Shown piece by piece: positions 47,351-57,300 of a stretch of 64,000 bases of DNA (positions within the stretch are counted from its first letter, which is position 1; each line of letters begins with the position of its first letter). The translations under genes were made by a program, and so were the position numbers. The notes below the pieces were generated by a model. That model was not told the DNA's origin, searched no databases, and saw only the letters and a program-made list of their open reading frames with translations. This DNA is from Comamonadaceae bacterium CG12_big_fil_rev_8_21_14_0_65_59_15. GTDB taxonomy: Bacteria > Pseudomonadota > Gammaproteobacteria > Burkholderiales > Burkholderiaceae_C. The stretch lies in the NCBI GenBank assembly GCA_002786915.1, contig PCUV01000057.1:120076-184075 (forward strand), read 5' to 3'.

Positions 47351-47773
47351 ATGACCGCCATCAACCGCATCGCCGACAAAGCCGGCACCTTGGGCAGCAT
47401 CGTCTCGGCCTTTGGCTGCGCCGCCTGCTTTCCCGCCATCGCCAGCATCGGCGCGGCGTTGGGGCTGGGCTTTTTGCAAGAATTTGAAGGCCTGTTCATC
47501 AGCCGACTGACGCCGCTGTTCGCAGCCATTGCCCTGGTGGCGAACGCGCTGGGTTACTTGAGTCATCGGCAATGGCAGCGCAGCGTGCTGGGCATGGTTG
47601 GGCCCACGCTGGTGTTGGGGGCCTTGGGTTGGCTGGGCGGCGACGGTTGGCCGGTTGGGCTGCTGTATGCCGGGTTGGGCCTGATGCTGGCGGTGTCGGT
47701 GTGGGACTTGGTCTGGCCCGGCCACCGCCGTTGCGGCCCGGACGGCTGCGAACTGCCCGCCCGCCAGGCTTGA
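47351..47773 (+). CDS. merC: Mercury transporter MerC
   Basis: A 140-residue four-helix membrane protein. The Cys pair in FGCAACFPAIASIGAALGLG is the mercury-binding site of MerC, and a second Cys set (RRCGPDGCELP) lies at the C terminus. It brings Hg(II) to the cytoplasm for reduction. GGAG precedes the ATG at 47351. No MerT or MerP is seen. Confidence 0.92.
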   Translation: MTAINRIADKAGTLGSIVSAFGCAACFPAIASIGAALGLGFLQEFEGLFISRLTPLFAAIALVANALGYLSHRQWQRSVLGMVGPTLVLGALGWLGGDGWPVGLLYAGLGLMLAVSVWDLVWPGHRRCGPDGCELPARQA

Positions 47774-49258
<1,485 letters not shown>

Positions 49259-49326
49259 ATTTGCAATGCGACGTCTCCATGCCGGGACAGATTCAGCATC
49301 CACAGACGGCGGAGTTTGATAGTCAC

Positions 49327-49349
49327 AATGTACAAATAATATGTACATT
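49327..49349. promoter_or_regulatory. Perfect palindromic operator before the Phd-type antitoxin
   Basis: AATGTACA (49327-49334) and TGTACATT (49342-49349) are a perfect 8-bp inverted repeat with a 7-base AT spacer, ending 4 bases before the antitoxin ATG at 49354. Phd/YefM antitoxins bind such sites to repress their own operon. Confidence 0.6.
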
Positions 49350-49353
49350 AAAG

Positions 49354-49653
49354 ATGAACATGGCTATTTCTGTCGCTCAATCCCGTCAGCAACTGTCCGC
49401 CCTGATCGCGGCGGCACAACATCAACCCCAGGTGATTACCAACCGCAACACGCCGGTGGCGGTGTTGGTGTCGGCCGACTACTTTGCCCGTAGTGAAGCG
49501 GCGGTGAAGCCTGCAACCGAGGGTTTTTACAGCCAGTTGCTGCCATTGCGTGAAGCCATTGCGCCGCAAGACGACATTGGCCTGACCGGGCCAGAGCAGG
49601 CACCTCGGGCAGCGGCTTGGCAGCGCACCAACGCCTTTACCGATTCAGTATGA
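49354..49653 (+). CDS. Phd/YefM-type antitoxin
   Basis: A protein of about 99 residues with an N-terminal Phd/YefM DNA-binding domain (MAISVAQSRQQLSALIAAA, then NRNTPVAVLVSADYF) and a disordered C-terminal neutralising tail. It overlaps the following PIN toxin gene as ATGA. An ATG at 49360 is an alternative start. It seems intact, although its toxin is not. Confidence 0.8.
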   Translation: MNMAISVAQSRQQLSALIAAAQHQPQVITNRNTPVAVLVSADYFARSEAAVKPATEGFYSQLLPLREAIAPQDDIGLTGPEQAPRAAAWQRTNAFTDSV

Positions 49654-50062
49654 GCGGCGAACCCATGCATGCACCGATCATGCTGGCCGCCACAAACGTG
49701 GTCAGTGAATTCGTCAAAAAGTCACCCGATGCGCAGGTCATGCGCCGGTTGTAATCGGCGCAAAGCCTGGCTATTTCTGCCGTCACGCTGGAAGAAGCGC
49801 ACTTCGAGCTTACAGCCCAATGCCCGTAACTGCGGTTTTTAGGTTCAATGCAATGGTGCAGCGCATGCACACGGTCTATCCCATCACAGCCGCCATTGCG
49901 CAGCGCGGCGGCGCATTGCGGGGGCAATTTCAAGCCCAGGGTATCGTGCGCAGCGCGCCCGATATGCTGATTGCCGCGACCGCCATCGAGCACCAACTGG
50001 TACTGGCCACGCGCAACGCGCGGGATTTTCTGGGCTGCGGCGTGCAAGTGATCAACCCGTTT
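49650..50062 (+). pseudogene. Decayed FitB/VapC-like PIN toxin
   Basis: Starting at the ATG at 49650, 34 residues resemble a PIN N terminus, then TAA at 49752-49754 interrupts it. The same frame continues (SLAISAVTLEEAHFEL) to another stop near 49829, and the rest (TAAIAQRGGALR ... APDMLIAATAIEHQLVLATRN) reads in another frame to about 50062. The first catalytic Asp position reads Ala (LAATNVVSE for the usual LLDTNVVSE). So at least one nonsense change, one frameshift and one active-site loss are present. Confidence 0.78.
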
Positions 50063-50271
50063 AGCTTGGCTAATGTATGTGCCTGGGCGGATTCGGTGCC
50101 GAAGCTGCGCGATTTGAATCGGGAATCTCCAAGACGAGCAAACAAACATTCGAGACGATCGGTGCTATCGGTCGATGCGTCTGTTCTTACCATCCACGGA
50201 CACGCTGAAGGGTTGCCACGGAGCCGCTGTGGTCTGCCAGTTTCAGCGTGAAAGCTCAGGAGAATTCCGCC

Positions 50272-50841
50272 ATGTCTGCTACCCCCCTCGTTCATCAACT
50301 CAAGCCCATCAACCACGCAACAGCCCAAGGCAAGTCCAAAGAAATTCTGGACCTCGCGCTCAAACAAGTCGGCTTCATTCCCAACATGTACGCCAACATG
50401 GCCAATGCGCCCGGCGTGCTCAGCACCTATCTGCACGGCTACGGTTTGTTTCGTGGCGAATCGGGCTTGAAACCGGCCGAACAAGAGGTGGTGTTTCTGG
50501 CCGTCAGCCAGGTCAACGGCTGCAAATACTGTACCGCAGCGCACAGCATGATTGCCGAAAAAATGTCGGGTGTGCCCGCCGACGTGCTGAAAGCCATCCG
50601 TGCGCAAACCGCCATTCCCGATGCCAAACTGGCCACGCTGTACGCCACCACCGTGGCCATGGTCAAAAGCCACGGCCAGCCCAGCCCCGACATGGTGAAA
50701 GCGTTTCTGGATGCGGGCTACAAAGAGACCGACCTGATGTACATTGTGCTGGCCATTGCCGTCAAAACCCTCAGCAACTTCAGCAACCACCTGTTTGCCA
50801 CCCCGGTGGACGAGCGTTTTGCTGCTTACAAGGTCGAGTGA
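50272..50841 (+). CDS. Carboxymuconolactone decarboxylase-family protein (AhpD-like)
   Basis: A 189-residue protein with the AhpD/CMD active site VNGCKYCTAAHSM (Cys-x-x-Cys with His). This fold acts in alkylhydroperoxide reduction or lactone decarboxylation; here a peroxidase-type role is more likely because both cysteines are kept. An AGGAG ribosome-binding site precedes the ATG at 50272. Confidence 0.85.
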   Translation: MSATPLVHQLKPINHATAQGKSKEILDLALKQVGFIPNMYANMANAPGVLSTYLHGYGLFRGESGLKPAEQEVVFLAVSQVNGCKYCTAAHSMIAEKMSGVPADVLKAIRAQTAIPDAKLATLYATTVAMVKSHGQPSPDMVKAFLDAGYKETDLMYIVLAIAVKTLSNFSNHLFATPVDERFAAYKVE

Positions 50842-50976
50842 TCGCTATTGGCTGCACACCTGTCAAGGTGGCAGCCGGTTCAGCCCGCGTGTAAGAACCA
50901 CCGCGCTCGGCACGACTATCCGTGCACAGGGCAATGCAGGGTTGCCGTCAATAAATCGGATAAAAATCGGCAACTT

Positions 50977-53127
50977 ATGAAAAAAGCACTGGTTCTGGGT
51001 TTGGCAGCGCTGCTGGCCATGGCCTTTTTTGCACTGGATTTTCATCACGTGCTGACACTGCCGGGCTTGCAAGCCAGCCTGGGGCAGTTTCAAGTGCAGC
51101 GTGCAGCCTCACCCTGGGGTGTCGGTTTGGCTTTTTTTGCGGCCTATGTGCTGGCCACAGCCTTGTCTGTGCCGGGAGCGGTGATCCTGACCCTTGCCGC
51201 AGGTGCGCTATTTGGCTTGACCCTGGGCACGGTCATCGTGTCGTTTGCCTCCAGTATCGGAGCCACGCTGGCTTTTTTGGCCTCGCGCTATGTGCTGCGT
51301 GACGCGGTGCAACGCCGCTTTGGTTCGCGCCTGAAAGCCATCAACGAAGGCATGGCCAAAGACGGGGCGCTGTATTTGTTCACCTTGCGGCTGGTGCCGA
51401 TCTTTCCCTTTTTTCTGGTGAACTTGCTCATGGGCCTGACGCCGATTCGCACCCTGCGCTACTACGGGGTCAGCCAACTGGGCATGTTGGCCGCCACCTT
51501 GGTGTATGTGAACGCGGGCACGCAACTGGGGCAGATCAGCAGCCTGGCAGGCATTGTCTCGCCCGGGTTGTTGCTTTCATTTGCACTGCTCGGTATCTTC
51601 CCTTTGATGGCAAAGAAAATCATGACCATCCTGCAACGCCGACGCATCTACGCCAAGTGGCCAAAGCCCAAAAATTTTGACCGTAATCTGATCGTCATCG
51701 GCGCTGGGGCAGCGGGTTTGGTCAGCTCTTACATCGCGGCAGCGGTCAAGGCCAAGGTGACGCTGGTGGAGGCACACAAAATGGGCGGCGACTGCCTGAA
51801 CTTCGGCTGCGTGCCGAGCAAGGCACTGATCAAATCTTCGCGCATCGCCAGCCAGATGCGCCACGCCCAAAACTATGGCTTGAGCGCCACGCAGCCCCAG
51901 TTCAGCTTTCGGCAAGTGATGGCGCGCGTGCATGAGGTGATTCGCACCGTAGCGCCGCACGACAGCGTGGAGCGCTACACCGCACTGGGGGTGGAAGTGC
52001 TACAAGGCTACGCCAGGATCATCGATCCCTGGACGGTGGAGATCACCCTCAACCAGGGCGGCACCCAGCGCCTGACCACGCGCTCCATCATCATTGCTGC
52101 GGGTGCCAGCCCGCTGATACCCGCACTGCCGGGGCTGGATGATGTGGGCTACGTCACCAGCGACACGCTGTGGGACGAATTTGCCAAGCTCGATGCACCA
52201 CCCAAGCGGCTGGTGGTGCTGGGCGGCGGCCCGATTGGCTGCGAGCTGGCGCAAAGCTTTGCCCGCCTGGGCTCGCAGGTGTTTCAGGTGGAACGCGGCC
52301 AACGCATCATGAGCCGCGAAGATGTAGAGGTGTCTGAGCTGGCGCGCCAGGCGTTTGAGCGCGACGGTATTGAGGTGCTCACCGGCCACAACGCGCTGCG
52401 CTGCGAACGCGAGGGTGCGCGCAAGTTCATCGTGGTGGCGCACCAAGGCGTGGAAAAGCGCATTGAGTTTGATGCCCTGTTGTGCGCGGTGGGGCGCGTG
52501 GCGCGGCTGCAGGGCTACGGTTTGGAAACATTGGGCATTGAGACGCAACGCACGGTCACTGTCAACGACTACCTGGAAACCCTGTACCCCAACATTTTTG
52601 CCGCGGGTGATGTGGCCGGCCCGTACCAATTTACCCACGCGGCTGGTCACATGGCCTGGTACGCTGCGGTCAACGCCCTGTTTGGCCACTTCAAAAAATT
52701 CAAGGTCGATTATTCGGTCATGCCCTGGGCCACCTTTATCGAGCCCGAGGTGGCGCGCGTTGGTCTGAACGAACAGGACGCCAAAGCAACGGGCGTCGCC
52801 TATGAGGTGACCCGTTTTGAGATGGACGAACTCGACCGCGCTATTGCCGACAGCAGCACGCAAGGGTTTATCAAGGTGCTGACGGTGCCGGGCAAAGACC
52901 GCATTCTGGGCGTGACGATTGTGGGTGAACACGCGGGCGACCTGCTGGCTGAATACGTGCTGGCCATGAAGCACGGGCTGGGCCTGAACAAGATTCTGGG
53001 CACCATCCATACCTACCCGACGCTGGCCGAGGCCAACAAATACGCCGCTGGCAACTGGAAGCGCGCGCACGCGCCGCAGCGGTTACTGGGCTGGCTTGGG
53101 CGTTATCACGCCTGGCGGCGCGGGTAG
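50977..53127 (+). CDS. TVP38/VTT membrane domain fused to FAD pyridine-nucleotide disulfide oxidoreductase
   Basis: A 716-residue fusion. Residues about 1-225 form a VTT/DedA-like membrane domain (LATALSVPGAVILTLAAGAL; VPIFPFFLVNLLMGL). Residues about 235-716 form a dihydrolipoamide-dehydrogenase/MerA-like flavoprotein with GAGAAGL, the redox pair in GGDCLNFGCVPSK, and the C-terminal dimer domain with HTYPTLAEANKYAA. The substrate is unknown. Lies downstream of merA and an AhpD-like protein. Convergent with, and overlapping by 45 bases, the GspC-like gene. Confidence 0.9.
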   Translation: MKKALVLGLAALLAMAFFALDFHHVLTLPGLQASLGQFQVQRAASPWGVGLAFFAAYVLATALSVPGAVILTLAAGALFGLTLGTVIVSFASSIGATLAFLASRYVLRDAVQRRFGSRLKAINEGMAKDGALYLFTLRLVPIFPFFLVNLLMGLTPIRTLRYYGVSQLGMLAATLVYVNAGTQLGQISSLAGIVSPGLLLSFALLGIFPLMAKKIMTILQRRRIYAKWPKPKNFDRNLIVIGAGAAGLVSSYIAAAVKAKVTLVEAHKMGGDCLNFGCVPSKALIKSSRIASQMRHAQNYGLSATQPQFSFRQVMARVHEVIRTVAPHDSVERYTALGVEVLQGYARIIDPWTVEITLNQGGTQRLTTRSIIIAAGASPLIPALPGLDDVGYVTSDTLWDEFAKLDAPPKRLVVLGGGPIGCELAQSFARLGSQVFQVERGQRIMSREDVEVSELARQAFERDGIEVLTGHNALRCEREGARKFIVVAHQGVEKRIEFDALLCAVGRVARLQGYGLETLGIETQRTVTVNDYLETLYPNIFAAGDVAGPYQFTHAAGHMAWYAAVNALFGHFKKFKVDYSVMPWATFIEPEVARVGLNEQDAKATGVAYEVTRFEMDELDRAIADSSTQGFIKVLTVPGKDRILGVTIVGEHAGDLLAEYVLAMKHGLGLNKILGTIHTYPTLAEANKYAAGNWKRAHAPQRLLGWLGRYHAWRRG

Positions 53128-53574
53128 CTCCAGCGTAATGGACGCCGCTGATTGTCCTTTGGGGCCGAGTGTGACGCTGTGCGCCAGCACTGACAGCAGC
53201 GTCAAATCATCTGCTACTTGTTGCCCCACGCGGTAGGGTTTGGCCGGTGCGCCATCCACCGCAATCAGGGCGCTGCCCGATGCGCCCGGGTGCCCGTGCT
53301 GACTTTGCGCAATGACGCCCCACAGTTTGAAGCGTGACGACACATTGGCGAGGACGCCAGGTGGCTGCGACGTTCCTTGCGGCGTGGCACCCAACAGGGA
53401 GGCCACCTTGGTAGCATCTGTGGTAACAAGCGCGGCATCCAGCGCCAGCGCCCTGGGCGGGTGCGAAGGCTGGGGCCACTGGAGCACCCAGAAACCAACA
53501 CTGGCCGCAGCAAAAGCGGCTAGGAAAAAAGTTGCGCTACGGGTTTGCCAAAGCTTGGGCATGGGATCGGACAT
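53083..53574 (-). CDS. GspC-like type II secretion protein
   Basis: A 163-residue bitopic protein with one N-terminal membrane helix (about 15-32) and a periplasmic HR-like domain (VSSRFKLWGVIAQS, ALIAVDGAPAKPYRVGQQV). It resembles the GspC/PulC homology region but lacks a PDZ domain. No other secretion gene is nearby, so this may be an orphan copy. Overlaps the preceding fusion gene at its 3' end. Confidence 0.7.
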   Translation of the reverse strand: MSDPMPKLWQTRSATFFLAAFAAASVGFWVLQWPQPSHPPRALALDAALVTTDATKVASLLGATPQGTSQPPGVLANVSSRFKLWGVIAQSQHGHPGASGSALIAVDGAPAKPYRVGQQVADDLTLLSVLAHSVTLGPKGQSAASITLELPAPPGVITPKPAQ

Positions 53575-53646
53575 GGCCGCATTATCTTTGATCGGCCAGC
53601 GAGTTCACTCTGCCTGAAAATTGCGGCACACTTTGGGCTTCTTCCA

Positions 53647-54723
53647 ATGGATCGACTTATGGCAATGAAAAACAGTTCCAGTCAAAGCAATAGTTCCAAT
53701 CGTTCCAGGTCGGCTCCAACGCACCCAGTGGTGACGCTGGAGATGGTGGCCCGGATGGCGGGCGTATCACCCAGTACCGTGTCGCGCATTCTCAACGGCA
53801 CGGCGGTGGTCAGCGCCATCAAAAAAGCGGCGGTTGAGGCGGCCATCGCGCAGCTTGGTTTTGTGCCGAACCCGGTGGCGCGCGGTTTGGCCGGTGGGCG
53901 AACTTTCAGCATTGGTGTGATCACGCAAGCCATTGACAGCCCGTTTTATGGCATGGCCCTGAGCGGCATCGAGCACGAATTGGATCGGGTGGGCTACAGC
54001 GCGCTCTATGTCAGTGGTGAATGGAACGCCAAGGAAGAGGCCAAGTGCATTGACGTTCTGCGCTCAAGGCGCGTGGATGGCATTATTGTTCTGACCGGGC
54101 GTCTGACGGACAAAGCGCTTAAAGACTGTGCCAAGACCATGCCTTTGGTGGTCACCGGTCGGACACTGAAAGCACCTGGCCTGTACTCCTTGAACTTTGA
54201 CAATTTTGAAGGCGGACGGCTCGCCACTCAGCATCTGATCGACCTCGGACACCGGCGCATTGTTTTCATCAACGGTGTGGTGCATCACGCCGACGCCAGC
54301 GAGCGCCTGCGCGGCTACCGGGCGGCGCTGGAATCTGCCGGGCTTGCGTATGACCCAGACCTGGTTGTCCCAGGGGATTTTCGTGAAGCAGGCGGCCTCA
54401 ACGCGGTGAATCAGTTGTTGGATCGTCAGATTACTTTTTCAGCCATATTTGCCGCCAATGACCAAATGGCGTTTGGCGCTGCGCTGGGGCTTTATCGCCA
54501 TGGTTTGCGCGTGCCCGATGACGTGTCGCTGGTTGGTTTCGACGACCTGCCCGTGTCCATGTACGCGCTACCTCCTTTGACCAGCGTACATGAGTCGGCT
54601 GACGAGCTGGGTGGCCTGGCAGCACACTCAATGCTTCAGATTCTTGATGGGGAGACGCCAACAGGCCAGGTTCCTGCGCCCTTTTTGATGGTGCGCGAGT
54701 CAAGCAAGCGACTTGTACGTTAA
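53647..54723 (+). CDS. LacI-family transcriptional regulator of the beta-glucan operon
   Basis: A protein of about 358 residues. The N-terminal helix-turn-helix (VTLEMVARMAGVSPSTVSRIL with the hinge helix following) is followed by the periplasmic-binding-like sugar sensor with the IFAANDQMAFGAALGL and SLVGFDDLPVS motifs. The start could be ATG 53647, 53659 or 53665. An 18-bp palindrome sits 56 bases downstream of its stop, before the glycosidase genes, a natural operator for it. The inducer may be a beta-glucan oligosaccharide or glucose derivative. Confidence 0.93.
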   Translation: MDRLMAMKNSSSQSNSSNRSRSAPTHPVVTLEMVARMAGVSPSTVSRILNGTAVVSAIKKAAVEAAIAQLGFVPNPVARGLAGGRTFSIGVITQAIDSPFYGMALSGIEHELDRVGYSALYVSGEWNAKEEAKCIDVLRSRRVDGIIVLTGRLTDKALKDCAKTMPLVVTGRTLKAPGLYSLNFDNFEGGRLATQHLIDLGHRRIVFINGVVHHADASERLRGYRAALESAGLAYDPDLVVPGDFREAGGLNAVNQLLDRQITFSAIFAANDQMAFGAALGLYRHGLRVPDDVSLVGFDDLPVSMYALPPLTSVHESADELGGLAAHSMLQILDGETPTGQVPAPFLMVRESSKRLVR

Positions 54724-54778
54724 CGCGTTAGTCGGGATTTCCCTAGGTCGTCGGCCGACTTTACGTCGCTAAAATCAT

Positions 54779-54796
54779 TTTGAAAGCGCTTTCAAA
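54779..54796. promoter_or_regulatory. 18-bp palindromic LacI-family operator
   Basis: A perfect 18-bp palindrome, TTTGAAAGCGCTTTCAAA, spans 54779-54796, with the central CG step typical of LacI/GalR sites. It lies 102 bases before the GH1 start. A shorter palindrome (GTCGGCCGAC, 54750-54759) and one over the stop codon (TAACGCGTTA, 54721-54730) also occur in this 175-base gap. Confidence 0.75.
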
Positions 54797-54898
54797 TTAA
54801 AAGTGTTTGTTGTTCTTGCAAGTTTGTCACCTCGATCCGACGGCTTCATTACAGCAAACATCTTGTAACTCGCCACGCCATAACACCGGAGCCGTCAA

Positions 54899-56308
54899 GT
54901 GATCCGCCCTGTCCCTGCTGACTTGACATTGAATTTTCCGCCGGACTTCGTCTGGGGTGTTGCCACGAGTGCTTTTCAGATTGAAGGTGCTGCCGCTGAA
55001 GACGGCAAAGGCCCATCGATCTGGGACGACTTCTGCCGCGTACAAGGTGTCATTGCGGACGCAAGCAATGGCAACATCGCCTGCGATCACTACCACCGCT
55101 GGTCAGATGACCTGGACCTGCTCGCCAGCCTGGGGGTCGGTGCGTATCGTTTTTCCGTGTCGTGGCCGCGCGTGCGCCCGGGCGGAGCCGGTGCCTGGAA
55201 CCCCAAAGGGTTGGACTTCTATGAGCGTCTGGTGGACGGGCTGCTCGAGCGCGGCATCCAACCCTATCTGACGCTGAACCATTGGGATTTGCCCGCCGAG
55301 CTGCAAGCTACAGGTGGCTGGGGCAACCGCGACACGACGCAGCGCTTTGTCGAATACGCCTTGGGTGTCGATACCCGTCTAGGTGACCGGGTGAAAGCCA
55401 TCACCACGCACAACGAACCCTGGGTGATCGCGGTACTGGGTCACAAACGGGGCGTTTTTGCGCCTGGCATCAAAAGCCGTGCCGTGGCGATGCAGGTGGC
55501 GCATCATCTGCTGCTCAGCCATGGCATGGCGCTCAATGCCCTGCGCGCGCAAGGCTGCAAGGCCAAACTGGGGATCGTGCTCAACTTGTCACCGATGCAT
55601 CCCGCTACCACATCGGCGCAGGATCTGGCCAAGACCGAACTGGAAGACGGGTTGCTGCTGCGCTGGTATCTGGATCCGCTCTTCAAGGGGCGTTATCCTA
55701 CCGACGTGCTGGAGCATCTGGGACCTGACGTACCGCTGGTGCAGCACGGTGACATGGCCACGATTGCGACACCGATGGATTTTCTGGGCATCAACTATTA
55801 CTCGCGCTCGGTGGTCAGCGCCACCCGGCCGTGGGATGTGCACCAGAGCGGACGGGAGGTGACCGAGATGGGCTGGGAGGTCTATCCCGAGGGATTGACG
55901 GAATTGCTGTTACGCGTCCATCACGACTACCCGGTGCCCCCTATTTACGTGACCGAAAACGGGGGTGCTTTCAAAGACGAGTGCATCAACGGTCGCGTAC
56001 ATGACCCCCTGCGCACCGACTACATTGCACGGCACATTGCTGCAGTGGCCGAGGCCATCCGCCAGGGCGTGCCGATGGCGGGCTATATGGTCTGGAGTCT
56101 GCTCGACAACTTTGAATGGGCCAGCGGCTATGCCAAGCGCTTTGGCATTGTGCACGTGGACTACGCCACGCAGAGGCGCACGCTCAAGGACAGCGCGCTC
56201 TGGTACAGGACTTTTCTGCATCACCAGTCAGCCCAATCCATGCACAGTGAACCAGCGCCTACCCCGGCGAGCGAAACCGAGTGGAACACGGTCGCACTGG
56301 GTGCGTAA
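54899..56308 (+). CDS. GH1 beta-glucosidase
   Basis: A 469-residue retaining glycosidase of family 1. The acid/base Glu173 lies in THNEPW and the nucleophile Glu352 in YVTENGG; the N-terminal FPPDFVWGVATSAFQIEGAA is canonical. No signal peptide is present, so it hydrolyses small beta-glucosides (probably laminaribiose or cellobiose) in the cytoplasm. The start is GTG at 54899 with GGAG 7 bases upstream. First gene of the LacI-controlled operon. Confidence 0.95.
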   Translation: MIRPVPADLTLNFPPDFVWGVATSAFQIEGAAAEDGKGPSIWDDFCRVQGVIADASNGNIACDHYHRWSDDLDLLASLGVGAYRFSVSWPRVRPGGAGAWNPKGLDFYERLVDGLLERGIQPYLTLNHWDLPAELQATGGWGNRDTTQRFVEYALGVDTRLGDRVKAITTHNEPWVIAVLGHKRGVFAPGIKSRAVAMQVAHHLLLSHGMALNALRAQGCKAKLGIVLNLSPMHPATTSAQDLAKTELEDGLLLRWYLDPLFKGRYPTDVLEHLGPDVPLVQHGDMATIATPMDFLGINYYSRSVVSATRPWDVHQSGREVTEMGWEVYPEGLTELLLRVHHDYPVPPIYVTENGGAFKDECINGRVHDPLRTDYIARHIAAVAEAIRQGVPMAGYMVWSLLDNFEWASGYAKRFGIVHVDYATQRRTLKDSALWYRTFLHHQSAQSMHSEPAPTPASETEWNTVALGA

Positions 56309-56338
56309 GCACAGGTCAGCTGCATCAAGGAGTGAACA

Positions 56339-57274
56339 ATGATGAATCAAAAACTGCCAAAAGCCCCTGGAAAAGCAAAGTGGAGACTGGTCTGGAGCGA
56401 TGAGTTTGACGGTGACCACGTCGATACCACCAAATGGGACTTCGACATTGGCAACGGTTTTTTTGACTACAAGAGTCACACCTGGATTGAAGGCTGGGGC
56501 AATGAAGAGCTTCAGTACTACACCCGCGAGCCGGAGAACGTGTCCGTCAAGGACAGTTTATTGACCATTCGCGCAGTCAAGGAATCGCTGCACGGTTGTG
56601 GCTACACCTCGGCGCGGCTCAGAACCCGCAAGCGCGACGGCACACCGCTGTTTGCCAAGCTGTACGGCAAGTTTGAATTTCGCGCCAAGGTACCGTGGGG
56701 CAAAGGCATGTGGCCGGCGTTGTGGCTGTTGCCGTTGGATGACAAGTATGGTGGCTGGGCAGCATCGGGCGAGATCGATGTGATGGAGATCGTCGGGGAA
56801 AAACCGCACCAGACGCTGGGCACGATCCATTTTGGCTCCACGTTTCCCGAGCGTGAGCTTGTGACCCACGTGTATGACATTCCCAACGGCAGCACCGTGG
56901 CCGACTGGCACGTCTATACGGTTGAATGGGAGCCTGGCGAGATTCGCTGGTTGCTCGACGGTGTGCTGTGGGCCACGCAAAACTTCTGGTGGTCGTGCAG
57001 TCAAAAAAACGCCGATGGTGCCGGGCTGGTTGCCAAAAGCCCGGCCGACGTGAACCCCTGGCCGGCACCTTTTGATCAACCGTTCTACCTCATCATGAAC
57101 GTGGCGGTCGGTGGCAACTTCCCGGGGCACCCCAATGCCGAAACCCACTTTCCAGCCGAAATGGTGGTGGACTATGTGCGTGTTTACGACAAGGTGGGTG
57201 GCTACGGCACGGGCAAGCCGATCGGCCAAGGCAAGTTGCCCTTTCAGAAAAAAGCAAAGTCCCAAAAAGCATAG
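56339..57274 (+). CDS. GH16 beta-glucanase without signal peptide
   Basis: A 311-residue family-16 enzyme. The catalytic motif GEIDVMEIVGE holds nucleophile Glu145, Asp147 and acid/base Glu150, and WKVVWSDEF-like opening strands (WRLVWSDEFDGD) are present. The Met-containing motif (ExDxxE with a bulge) is typical of laminarinases acting on beta-1,3-glucan. No signal peptide is evident, unusual for this family, which is normally secreted. It starts 30 bases after GH1. Confidence 0.92.
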   Translation: MMNQKLPKAPGKAKWRLVWSDEFDGDHVDTTKWDFDIGNGFFDYKSHTWIEGWGNEELQYYTREPENVSVKDSLLTIRAVKESLHGCGYTSARLRTRKRDGTPLFAKLYGKFEFRAKVPWGKGMWPALWLLPLDDKYGGWAASGEIDVMEIVGEKPHQTLGTIHFGSTFPERELVTHVYDIPNGSTVADWHVYTVEWEPGEIRWLLDGVLWATQNFWWSCSQKNADGAGLVAKSPADVNPWPAPFDQPFYLIMNVAVGGNFPGHPNAETHFPAEMVVDYVRVYDKVGGYGTGKPIGQGKLPFQKKAKSQKA

Positions 57275-57300
57275 GTCTCCACAGCACCGGATCAAACATC

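Noticed and set aside
46727..47773. A 348-residue plus-strand protein ending in MerC
   Set aside because: Only the part from 47351 is MerC; the earlier part is antisense to merR.
49820..50251. A separate 143-residue gene
   Set aside because: Its first 81 residues are the C-terminal part of the decayed PIN toxin; the remainder has no homology.
52000..53070. A 356-codon minus-strand frame in the TVP38 fusion gene
   Set aside because: Shadow of the oxidoreductase domain.
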